Assembly (NCBI RefSeq): GCF_014117445.1 | Contig: NZ_CP059851.1 | Span: 558,001 to 622,000 of the forward strand | Direction: 5' to 3' | DNA length: 64,000 nucleotides | DNA from: Sandaracinobacteroides saxicola | GTDB taxonomy: Bacteria > Pseudomonadota > Alphaproteobacteria > Sphingomonadales > Sphingomonadaceae | Shown here: positions 25,675-33,361 of the stretch, piece after piece | Position numbering within the stretch: position 1 is the first letter of the stretch | Layout of the letters: every line of letters starts with the position of its first letter | Notes under the pieces: model-generated | Database searches by the model: none | What the model was told of the DNA's origin: nothing | Seen by the model: the letters and a program-made list of their open reading frames with translations, nothing else | Position numbers and translations under genes: made by a program

Positions 25675-26049
25675 CTATTTCGCGGCGGACTTCAGCCAGG
25701 CGATCACCGCGGCGCGGTCCTGCGGCTGCTTCAGGCCGGCGAACGCCATCTTGTTGCCTTTCACCATCGCGGCCGGCGAGGCAAGGTAGCGGTCGAGCGT
25801 GGCATCGTCCCAGGTGAGGCCGGAGGATTTGAGCGCGTCGGAATAGAGGGTGAAGCCGGGGCGGGTGCCGGCGGCGGCGCCGACGATGCCGAAGAGGTTC
25901 GGCCCGACCTTGTGCGCGCCGGCCTTTTCCACCGTGTGGCAGGCCTTGCATTGCAGGAACAGCAGTTGGCCCCGTTTCAACTGCGCGGCATCCTGGGCGC
26001 CGGCCGGCGTTGTGGCGAGGAGCAGCAGGGCGAGCGTCAGGCGGATCAT
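25675..26049 (-). CDS. class I c-type cytochrome
   Basis: 124 residues. A Sec signal ends near AGAQDA; the haem site is CKACH (about residues 34-38), with HKVGPNLFGIVG after it and the axial Met in NKMAFAGL. It is a small soluble periplasmic electron carrier of the cytochrome c550/c2 type. The ATG overlaps the DUF1330 stop, making it the last gene of the gntR operon. Its presence suggests an oxidative periplasmic step in the cluster. Confidence 0.9.
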   Translation of the reverse strand: MIRLTLALLLLATTPAGAQDAAQLKRGQLLFLQCKACHTVEKAGAHKVGPNLFGIVGAAAGTRPGFTLYSDALKSSGLTWDDATLDRYLASPAAMVKGNKMAFAGLKQPQDRAAVIAWLKSAAK

Positions 26050-26597
26050 TTCGGTGGTTCCGGGATGCGGGGGATCGAGGCGGCGACCGACGGGTCGGCG
26101 GGGGCGGCATAGGCGCCATCGGCGACGCGGCCCTTCATGTAATCGGGCAGCGGCAGCTCGGGATAGACGGTAACGGTGAAATCCCCGGCGCTGGGGTTCT
26201 GGCGGACGGGGATGATCTGTTTCTGGTAAAGCTCTGAGTACCAGAAGGCGCGGGCGTGGGCGAAGCAGGGGAAGCGCACCATCAGCACGCTGTCATTGTC
26301 CGCCGGCGTGCCTTCGAAGGTGGCGACGCTGCGCGGGTTGTTGAGATAATAGGCGCCCAGTTTCGGGTAGAGGCCGGAGGCGCGGATGGCGGCGGCATAT
26401 TGCGCCAAGCGGGCGCGGTCCTTCAACAGGCCGCGCACCAGCATGATGACCGGCTTGTTGTCGCAGACGGTGGGGTCGAGCGGCGGGGGCGGGCTGCCGG
26501 GCGCGGCGACGGGAGAAGTTGGTGCCGCGGTGGGCGCGGCGACCGGCTGCGCGGCGAGCGGGGTGGCGAGGAGGAGGGCGAGCAGCGCTGCCCTCAT
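26046..26597 (-). CDS. secreted DUF1330-like protein
   Basis: 183 residues from the ATG at 26597. The signal peptide ends at PLAAQP, followed by a Pro/Ala-rich linker (about 20-50). The core KPVIMLVRGLLKDRARLAQYAAAIRASG to FPCFAHARAFWYSELYQ has the dimeric alpha/beta-barrel pattern of DUF1330, usually a cytoplasmic family of about 95 residues, so an exported version with a linker is unusual. Overlaps both neighbours by 4 bp. Confidence 0.72.
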   Translation of the reverse strand: MRAALLALLLATPLAAQPVAAPTAAPTSPVAAPGSPPPPLDPTVCDNKPVIMLVRGLLKDRARLAQYAAAIRASGLYPKLGAYYLNNPRSVATFEGTPADNDSVLMVRFPCFAHARAFWYSELYQKQIIPVRQNPSAGDFTVTVYPELPLPDYMKGRVADGAYAAPADPSVAASIPRIPEPPK

Positions 26598-26998
26598 TTG
26601 TCGACCGGCTCGATGGCGCGTTCGATGCCTTCCTTCGCGCGGCGGACGGCGGCGACGACGTTGAGGCCCTGGTTGCAGCCGATCATGCCGCCGGGGCCGA
26701 CCGAGGAGCAGCTGCCGATGCCCGTGGCCGACGGCTTGCCGCTGGCGAGCGCGGCGCGCTGCTCGCCGACATTGTCGCGGCGGTCGATGCTGGTGTCGGT
26801 CTCCCGCACCGGGCGGGGGATGCGGAACCGCTCTTCCTCTGGCCGGCGGGTGCAGACGACGATCTCGTCGGGGTTGCTTGCCTTCGGGCAGGCATCGGTG
26901 CCGTACACGGTGACGAGCCGCTCGCGATAGGTGCCGGCCTGGGCGAGGAGGGGCGTGGCGCTGAGGGCGGCTGCGATGAGAAGCGTGGCGCGAATCAT
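26594..26998 (-). CDS. secreted protein of unknown function
   Basis: 134 residues, signal peptide ending near LLAQAG. The mature part has a Cys pair region (TDACPKASNPDEIVVCTRRPEEERFRIP) and a Gly-rich end with CSSVGPGGMIGCNQGLN, giving four Cys that could form two disulfides. The pattern DEIVVCTRRPEEERFRIP is frequent in small sphingomonad secreted proteins, but no function is known to me. The ATG overlaps the gntR stop by 4 bp and its stop overlaps DUF1330. Confidence 0.65.
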   Translation of the reverse strand: MIRATLLIAAALSATPLLAQAGTYRERLVTVYGTDACPKASNPDEIVVCTRRPEEERFRIPRPVRETDTSIDRRDNVGEQRAALASGKPSATGIGSCSSVGPGGMIGCNQGLNVVAAVRRAKEGIERAIEPVDK

Positions 26999-27777
26999 GG
27001 GGTGGTCTCCTGTCCGTCGATCTGTACAGCATAGCTGTAACGGTCGCCGGGATGAACCGACGATGACATTTCGAAGATTTCGCCGTCCGGATCGCGATAG
27101 AGCCGCAGGATCCTGAGGCAGGGGGCGCGGCGGGGGATGTGGAGCAGCGCGGCCTGGGCGGGGGTGGCGGCGACGGCCTGAAGCTCTTGCGTGATGGTGG
27201 CGACGCGGACGCCGGCGAGGCGTTGCAGCTGGCTGAACAGCGTTTCGTGGCCGGAGGCGAGGTGGGGCACGTGCGCCGAGAGGCGGGGGTGGATGAAGAC
27301 GTCGGTCAGCGCCATCGCCTCGGTGGCGCCGGCCATGCGGCGCACGCCGGTGACATGGTGCCAGGCCTCCCCGGCGGGGCGGCGGAGGTCGCGCGCCTGG
27401 GCGGGGGAGAGGCGGATGCCGCCCCGGTCCTGGATGAGGAAGCTGCTGCTGGCGGCATATTGCAGGATTTCGCGCAGGTCGCTGAACGACTGGCGCAGCG
27501 CCGGCGTGTCGTCCGCGATGACGGTGCCGCTGCCGCGCCGGCGGGTGATCAGGCCTTCGTCCTGCAGCTGTTTCAGCGCGGCGCGCACGGTGAAGCGGCT
27601 GAGGCCGAAACGGTCGGTGAGCGCGCTTTCGGTGGGGACCGGGTCGCCGGGGCGGAGGTGGCCGCCGCGGATCTCGTCGCGCAGCTGCGCCGCCAGCCGG
27701 GCATAGCGTGGTTCGGCTGGGCGGCGGTGCGGCAAGCTGATGTCCCCTCGCGCGGTTGCAACCGCTCTCTTGCGCAC
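26995..27777 (-). CDS. GntR/HutC-family repressor with UTRA domain
   Basis: Up to 260 residues. The N-terminal winged helix is typical: YARLAAQLRDEIRGGHLRPGDPVPTESALTDRFGLSRFTVRAALKQL. The C-terminal UTRA ligand domain has HHVTGVRRM, LFSQLQ and the terminal FEMSSSVHPGDRYSYAVQI. The GTG at 27777 would leave only 28 bp to the divergent MmgE gene; a TTG at 27735 has GAGGGG at good spacing and leaves 70 bp, so it may be the true start. It is the likely regulator of the three operons, heads the one encoding the cytochrome c, and presumably binds TGTCCGGACA. Confidence 0.88.
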   Translation of the reverse strand: MRKRAVATARGDISLPHRRPAEPRYARLAAQLRDEIRGGHLRPGDPVPTESALTDRFGLSRFTVRAALKQLQDEGLITRRRGSGTVIADDTPALRQSFSDLREILQYAASSSFLIQDRGGIRLSPAQARDLRRPAGEAWHHVTGVRRMAGATEAMALTDVFIHPRLSAHVPHLASGHETLFSQLQRLAGVRVATITQELQAVAATPAQAALLHIPRRAPCLRILRLYRDPDGEIFEMSSSVHPGDRYSYAVQIDGQETTP

Positions 27778-27805
27778 CCTGCCCGATGATGGCTAGGCAG
27801 ACAAT

Positions 27806-29044
27806 ATGTCCGGACAAATTGCCGCTGCCGATGCTCCGCTGCTGGTACAGCTGGCGCATCATTTGCAGCGGCCGGTGGATGAAGCGACGCGGCAGAGGGC
27901 GCGGCTGCACCTGCTGGACTGGCTGGCGTGCGTGGCGGGGGCGCGACAGGCCGCGGTAAAACCTTTTGCCTTTGACGCTAATATCGCATCGACTGCGGCA
28001 CTTCTCGGCAATGTGCTGGAAATGGATGACGTTCATCGCCTCGGACGGCTACATCCAGGTCCCGTTGTCTGGTGTTCGATCGTTGCCGACTACGAAGCTG
28101 GTCTTGATGCATGGCTCGATGCCGCCGTCCGGGGCTATGAGGCGATGATCGGTGTCGGAGCCACATTCGACGATTGGCACTATGCCCACTTTCATCCCAC
28201 CTCCACGGCAGGCCTGTTTGGCGCAGCAGCCGCAGTCGCATCGCTCCAGGAGTGTGACGTCAGCGAGACAGCCCATGCACTGGGACTTGCGGGGTCCGTG
28301 ACCGGCGGCCTTTGGCAGATGCGGCACGAGGACACGATGGCAAAGCAATGGCATGTCGCAAATGCCATGGTGTCAGGTGGTTCGACAGCCGTTTGGGCAC
28401 GGCGGGGAATGACCGGCCCGCTATCCCTGCTCGAAGGCCCGCAAGGCCTGTATGCCGCGACCTGTCGCGCGCCGAAGCCGATGCTGTTCGGGCCCGGCTG
28501 GCGGATCGAGGAGGTGAGTTTCAAGCCCTGGGCGGCGTGCCGCCATGCCCATCCGGTGATTGACTGCGCGCTGGAACTGCGGGCGGCGGGGCGGCTGGCG
28601 GCGCCATTTCATGTCGAGACCTATGCCGACGCGCTGGCCTTCTGCGACAAGCCGCACCCGACGACCGACGTGGAGGCGAAATTCTCGCTTCAGCATGCGG
28701 TGGCGGTGATCGCAGACGGGCGCAACGCCACGCCCGCCGATTTCACGCCCGAGGCCATCACCGCGCTGGCGCCGCTGCGCCGCCAGGTGACGGTGGCGGA
28801 GGACCCCGCCATCACCGCGCGTTACCCGGCGCATTTCGGCGCGCGGCTGAACGGGCTGGAGCTGGTGGACTGTCGCGGCGACCCGGAACGCCCGGTCACG
28901 GAGGCCGACATCATCGCGAAGATGCACATGCTCGCCAACTGGGGCGGCCTGCCGCCGTCGGAGGCCGACCGCGCCGCTGACCTGGCGCTGCATGGGAATG
29001 ATGCCGCGGCGGTTGTCGCCATGCTCGATAAGTGGCTGAAATGA
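27806..29044 (+). CDS. MmgE/PrpD family protein (first copy)
   Basis: 412 residues. The MmgE/PrpD fold covers 2-methylcitrate dehydratase, cis-aconitate decarboxylase and epimerases that act on small polycarboxylates. Family landmarks include LLDWLACVAGAR, LEMDDVHRLGRLHPG, YEAMIGVG and KPWAACRHAHPVIDCALEL. Roughly the segment 27955-28440 is lower in GC than the rest of the gene while the frame stays open, a mosaic look. It is the first gene of the plus operon, and its stop overlaps the second copy by ATGA. Substrate unknown. Confidence 0.83.
   Translation: MSGQIAAADAPLLVQLAHHLQRPVDEATRQRARLHLLDWLACVAGARQAAVKPFAFDANIASTAALLGNVLEMDDVHRLGRLHPGPVVWCSIVADYEAGLDAWLDAAVRGYEAMIGVGATFDDWHYAHFHPTSTAGLFGAAAAVASLQECDVSETAHALGLAGSVTGGLWQMRHEDTMAKQWHVANAMVSGGSTAVWARRGMTGPLSLLEGPQGLYAATCRAPKPMLFGPGWRIEEVSFKPWAACRHAHPVIDCALELRAAGRLAAPFHVETYADALAFCDKPHPTTDVEAKFSLQHAVAVIADGRNATPADFTPEAITALAPLRRQVTVAEDPAITARYPAHFGARLNGLELVDCRGDPERPVTEADIIAKMHMLANWGGLPPSEADRAADLALHGNDAAAVVAMLDKWLK
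27807..27816. promoter_or_regulatory. TGTCCGGACA palindrome at the MmgE start codon
   Basis: A perfect 10 bp palindrome beginning at the second base of the ATG at 27806. It sits where a repressor would block the start of the MmgE transcript and perhaps gntR itself. Identical to the palindrome in the receptor promoter at 25559-25568. Confidence 0.6.
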
Positions 29045-30351
29045 CCGCCACCGAAGACGTCCTCGCCTTCGCCGCCGCGCCGCACGCGATTCCGGCGGTG
29101 GTGGCAGGGCATGCGGTGCGGTTGCTGGGGGATACGCTGGCGTGCGGGTTCGCGGGATCGGGCGCGCCGGGGGCGGATGGGGTTTATGCCGCCGCGAGCC
29201 GCATGGGGGCGGGGGATGACGCGCCGGTGCTGGGGCGGGGTTTGCGGCTGCCGGCGCCGGGGGCGGCGATGGTGAACGGCTTCCAGATCCACTGCCTGGA
29301 ATGGGATGCGGTGCATGAGCCGGCGGTCGTCCATGCGATGAGCGTGGTGACGGCGGCGCTGCATGCCGCCTGCCACCGGGTGGGCGGGGTGAGCGACGAC
29401 GAAGCGCTGGCGGCGCTGTGCGTCGGCGTGGAGGTAGCGTGCCTGCTGGGGGTGGCGGCGACATCCGGCTTGCGCTTTTTCCGGCCGGCGACGGCGGGGG
29501 TGATGGGGGCGGCGCTGGCGGTGGCGCGGGTGGAGGGGCTGCCGGCGGAGCGGTTCGGCGATGTGCTGGGGCTGGCTTATTCCCAGGCGGCGGGCACGAT
29601 GCAGGCGCATGTCGAGGGGTCGATCGCGCTGCCGTTGCAGGTGGCGCTGGCGGCGCGGGCGGCGGTGACGGCGGTCGACCTGGTGCACTATGACCTGTCC
29701 GGCCCGCGCGATGTGCTGGAGGGGCCGTTCGGCTATTTCCGGCTGTTCGACGAGGGGTCGCTGGCGGGCCATGCGGACGGGCTGGGGCGGCAGTGGCGGA
29801 TTGTGGAACTGAGTGTGAAGCCCTTTCCCAGTGGCCGGGCAAGCCACGCGACACTGGGGATGCTGCACGCGCTGGGCGCAGCAAAATGTGCAGCATTGAC
29901 CGCCATCGAGGCGCGGGTGCCGCCGCTGATCGCGCGGCTGGTGGGCCGGCCCTGGGTGGAGGACATGACCACCGCCTATGCCCGGCTGTGCCTGCCCTTT
30001 CTTGTCGCGCTGATGCTGACCGATGGCCGGATCGATCCCCGGCGCTTTACCGCGGCCAATTTCAACGATCCGGAACTGCGCCGGCTGGGGGCGATGCTGC
30101 GCGTGGTGGTGGATGACAATCCTGATCCCAACGCGCTGTTTCCGCAAGATTTCACGCTGCGTTTCGCCGACGGCCAGAGCGAGCAGGTGTCGGTGCCGGT
30201 GACGCTGGGAGCACCGGACAATCCGCTTGGCCCCGCCCGGCAGGCGGAGAAGCTGGCCTTCGCGCTGTCGCTCGCCGCGACGCCGCCTGATGCCGCGACC
30301 CGCGCCGCGCTGTTCGACAACCCGCTTTCGTTGCTTGCAGGACGACCATGA
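29041..30351 (+). CDS. MmgE/PrpD family protein (second copy)
   Basis: 436 residues from the ATG at 29041. The same fold as the gene before it but clearly diverged: HAVRLLGDTLACGFAGSGAPG, NGFQIHCLEWDAVHEPAVVHAM, and LSVKPFPSGRASHATLGMLHAL. Two adjacent, divergent MmgE/PrpD genes with ATGA coupling suggest a heteromeric enzyme or two successive steps on one substrate. GC is uniformly high, unlike the middle of the first copy. Overlaps the ligase gene by 4 bp. Confidence 0.84.
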   Translation: MTATEDVLAFAAAPHAIPAVVAGHAVRLLGDTLACGFAGSGAPGADGVYAAASRMGAGDDAPVLGRGLRLPAPGAAMVNGFQIHCLEWDAVHEPAVVHAMSVVTAALHAACHRVGGVSDDEALAALCVGVEVACLLGVAATSGLRFFRPATAGVMGAALAVARVEGLPAERFGDVLGLAYSQAAGTMQAHVEGSIALPLQVALAARAAVTAVDLVHYDLSGPRDVLEGPFGYFRLFDEGSLAGHADGLGRQWRIVELSVKPFPSGRASHATLGMLHALGAAKCAALTAIEARVPPLIARLVGRPWVEDMTTAYARLCLPFLVALMLTDGRIDPRRFTAANFNDPELRRLGAMLRVVVDDNPDPNALFPQDFTLRFADGQSEQVSVPVTLGAPDNPLGPARQAEKLAFALSLAATPPDAATRAALFDNPLSLLAGRP

Positions 30352-31721
30352 GCCATCCGACCTATTTCGAGACCGCCGACACCGCGCAGTTGCTGCGCGA
30401 TTATCCCATCGGGGAGGCCTTCACCGCGCGCTACACACGCATGAGCCGCGACGAGCTGCGCGCCCGCCAGAATGCGCAGTTCCTGAAACTGATGGCGCGC
30501 GGCTGGCAGCTGCCCTTTTACGCGCGGCACTGGGGGGCGAAGGGCATCGAGCCGGGGGACATCCGTGGCCTGGACGACATCGTGAAACTGCCGACCTATG
30601 ACAAGAGCGACCTGATGGCCTCGATCGCGGCGCATCCGCCGTTCGGGGATTTCGCCGGGCTGGGCGGTGCCGATCGACCGCCGGCGATCCTGCACACGAC
30701 GTCGGGCACCACCGGCAAGCCGCAGACCCTGCTGTTCGGGCCGAAGGGGCGGGAGGTGGGAAACCTGCTGGTCGGGCGGCATGCCCGCTGGCTGGGGGTG
30801 GGCGCGGACGATGTGGTGCACAGCGTCTATGGCCATGGCATGATCAACGGCGGCCATTATATCCGCGAGGCCTATACCCGCTTCACCAACGCCATCTTCC
30901 TGTCTGCCGGTACGGGGATCGAGACGCGGAGCGCCACCCAGGTGCAGCTGATGGCGGATTTCGGCGTGACCACCATTGTCGGCTTTGTGGATTATATCCG
31001 CAAGCTGGCCGAGGTGGCGCGGGAAGCGGGGCTGGTGCCGGGGGAGCAGATCCCGGTCAAGCGCATCATCGGCCATCTGGGGACGGAGGATCGCGCCGCG
31101 ACCGAGGCCGCCTGGGGCGGGGCGGAGGCATTCGACTGGTATGGCGTGGGCGATACCGGCAGCATCGCCGGCGAGGGACCGGACCGCGACGGGCTTTATG
31201 TGTGGGAGGATGCGCAGTATCTTGAGCTGCTGGAGCTGGACGGCGGCGGGGCCGTTCCGCGCGGGCAGAAGGGGGACATGGTGGTGACCTGCCTGTACAA
31301 GGACGACATCGCCCCCTGCATCCGCTTCAACACGCATGATGTCAGCGCCTTCCGGACGGATGGCAATGCGACCGGCATGGTGTTCGACCGGATCGAGGGA
31401 TTTCTGGGGCGCAGCGACAATATGGTGAAGCTGCGCGGCATCAACATCTTCCCGCATGCGGTGGCGGCGCTGATCGAAAACCGGCCGGAGCTGACTGGTG
31501 AATATATATGCAGCGTGCGCCGCGACGCCGCCGGCCGGGACGAGATGACGGTGACCATCGAGGCGCGCGACGGCGCCGCGCCCGCCGACCTGCCCAACCT
31601 GCTGCGCCGCGGGCTGGGGATCGAGGTGGCGGTGCAGCTGGTCGGCGTGGGGGGGACGGCGGCGATGACGCAGATCGACGTGCGGCAGAAGCCGATCCGC
31701 CTGATCGACGAGCGGCGTTGA
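30348..31721 (+). CDS. phenylacetate-CoA ligase-like AMP-forming enzyme
   Basis: 457 residues of the PaaK-like adenylating family. The AMP motif is TTSGTTGKPQTLLFGPKG (about 117-134); then YGHGMINGGHY, a DWYGVGDTGSIAG aryl-binding region and FLGRSDNMVKLRGINIFP with the hinge and C-terminal domain. It would activate a carboxylic acid as the acyl-AMP and then the CoA ester. Substrate not predictable. ATGA overlap upstream; its stop shares a base with the amidase ATG. Confidence 0.87.
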   Translation: MSHPTYFETADTAQLLRDYPIGEAFTARYTRMSRDELRARQNAQFLKLMARGWQLPFYARHWGAKGIEPGDIRGLDDIVKLPTYDKSDLMASIAAHPPFGDFAGLGGADRPPAILHTTSGTTGKPQTLLFGPKGREVGNLLVGRHARWLGVGADDVVHSVYGHGMINGGHYIREAYTRFTNAIFLSAGTGIETRSATQVQLMADFGVTTIVGFVDYIRKLAEVAREAGLVPGEQIPVKRIIGHLGTEDRAATEAAWGGAEAFDWYGVGDTGSIAGEGPDRDGLYVWEDAQYLELLELDGGGAVPRGQKGDMVVTCLYKDDIAPCIRFNTHDVSAFRTDGNATGMVFDRIEGFLGRSDNMVKLRGINIFPHAVAALIENRPELTGEYICSVRRDAAGRDEMTVTIEARDGAAPADLPNLLRRGLGIEVAVQLVGVGGTAAMTQIDVRQKPIRLIDERR

Positions 31722-33043
31722 TGGCGAAGATCCATGAGCTGGGCGTGGTGCGGCTGCGGGAGGCGTTTGCCGCCGGCCGGGTGAGCGTGGTGGCGGCGAC
31801 CGAGCATTATCTGGCGCGCATCGCGGCCTTGGACGGGCGGATCGGCGCCTATACCGGGCTTGACGCGGTGGGTGCGCGGGCGGCGGCGGCGGAAAGCGCG
31901 GCGCGGTTCGAGGCCGGCACGGCGCGGGCGCTGGAGGGTGTGCCGATCGCGGTGAAGGGCAATATCGACGTGGCCGGCCTGGCGACGCATGGCGGCATCG
32001 GGGCGCGGCGGCAGGCGATCGCCGGGGCGGATGCCGCGGTGGTGGCGCGGCTGCGGGCAGCGGGCGCGGTGGTGCTCGGCAATCTGAATCTGCATGAGGC
32101 GGCGCTGGGGGCAACGACGAACAACGCCTTCTTTGGCGCGACGCAGAACCCGCACCGGCCGGGGTTCACGCCGGGCGGCTCGTCGGGCGGCAGCGGGGCT
32201 GCCGTGGCGGCGGGGCTGTGCGCGGCGGCGCTGGGGACGGACACGCTGGGCAGCGTGCGGATTCCCGCGGCCTATTGTGGCGTTTATGGCCTGAAGCCGA
32301 CGGCGGGGCTGGTGAATGATGCGGGGCTGCTGTTCCTGGCGGAGCGGCTGGATACGGTGGGGCCGTTGGCGCGCAGTGCCGAGGATGTGGCGGCCATGAT
32401 CGAGGCGATGGCGGCCCTGGACGGCTCGCCGCCGGTGAATCGGGTGGCGATGCTGGACAGCACGGACGCGGTCGACATGCATCCGGCGGTGGCGGCGGGC
32501 TATGCCCTTGCCGCCGACCTGTTGCGCGGGCTGGGGTGCGAGGTGACGGTGCACCATGTTGCCATCGACGCGCATCGCGTGCGGCTGGCGGGGTTCATTG
32601 AGGCGGCGCGCGAGGCCGATGCCCGCTTCGGCGCGGCGATGGCGGCCGACCCGGAGGGTTTCTCGCCGGCGTTCAAATCCTATCTGGCGTTCGGGCGCAA
32701 CATCGACGCGCGCGGGGTGGCCGATGGCCGCGCGGTGCTGGACGCGGCGGCGACCGAGGTACGGGGCGTGTTGCAGGCGGCGGACGCCATCCTGCTGCCG
32801 ACGGCGCCGCAGCCGGCCTTCGCCCATGCCAGCGAGGCGCCGGTGTCTCAGGCAGATTTCACCGCGCTCGCCAATATCGCCGGGGTGCCGGCGTTCGCGA
32901 TGCCGTCGGGCTGGACGAGTGATGGCCTGCCGGTGGGGGTGCAGCTGATGGGCCGCGCCGGGGGTGAGCGGGCGCTGCTGGCGCTGGGCGGGGCGCTGGA
33001 CCGGACGCTGAACGCCTATCGGCCGCCGATTGATTTTGCCTGA
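31721..33043 (+). CDS. amidase signature family hydrolase
   Basis: 440 residues. The Ser-cisSer-Lys triad is visible: Lys in GVPIAVKGNIDVAGLAT, and both serines in TPGGSSGGSGAAVAAGL followed by GTDTLGSVRIPAAYCGVYGLKPT. Such enzymes hydrolyse amides such as carboxamides or ring-opened ureides. The start shares its A with the ligase stop. Together with the exported CN-hydrolase, two C-N bond hydrolases serve this cluster, which points to an amide-containing or nitrogen-containing substrate. Confidence 0.9.
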   Translation: MAKIHELGVVRLREAFAAGRVSVVAATEHYLARIAALDGRIGAYTGLDAVGARAAAAESAARFEAGTARALEGVPIAVKGNIDVAGLATHGGIGARRQAIAGADAAVVARLRAAGAVVLGNLNLHEAALGATTNNAFFGATQNPHRPGFTPGGSSGGSGAAVAAGLCAAALGTDTLGSVRIPAAYCGVYGLKPTAGLVNDAGLLFLAERLDTVGPLARSAEDVAAMIEAMAALDGSPPVNRVAMLDSTDAVDMHPAVAAGYALAADLLRGLGCEVTVHHVAIDAHRVRLAGFIEAAREADARFGAAMAADPEGFSPAFKSYLAFGRNIDARGVADGRAVLDAAATEVRGVLQAADAILLPTAPQPAFAHASEAPVSQADFTALANIAGVPAFAMPSGWTSDGLPVGVQLMGRAGGERALLALGGALDRTLNAYRPPIDFA

Positions 33044-33055
33044 GGGAGAATTGCG

Positions 33056-33361
33056 ATGCGCATCGTCTGTCTGTTCAATCTGAAACCAGGGGCCTCCGCC
33101 GCCGATTATGAGGCCTGGGCGCGGGGGGTGGATATTCCCGGCGTCAACGCGCTGCCGTCGGTGGCGCGGTTCACGGTGCACCGCGCGACCGGCCTGTTCG
33201 GGTCGGAGGCGAAGCCGCCCTATGATTACATCGAGGTGATCGACATCCATGGCATGGACGCCTTCGTGGCGGACGTCAGCGATCCCGAATTCCAGAAGGT
33301 GGCGGCGGCGTTCGGGCAGTTCACCGACAACCCCGTCTTCATCCTGACCGAGGACCTGTGA
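33056..33361 (+). CDS. HapK-like small alpha/beta protein
   Basis: 101 residues: MRIVCLFNLKPGASAADYEAWARGVDIPGVNALPSV to FILTEDL, matching the REDY-like/HapK family of ferredoxin-like dimeric proteins named from prodiginine gene clusters. Outside those clusters the role is unknown, though related EthD-like folds assist small-molecule degradation. GAGGGAGAA precedes the ATG. It sits between the amidase (12 bp) and the SDR. Confidence 0.7.
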   Translation: MRIVCLFNLKPGASAADYEAWARGVDIPGVNALPSVARFTVHRATGLFGSEAKPPYDYIEVIDIHGMDAFVADVSDPEFQKVAAAFGQFTDNPVFILTEDL

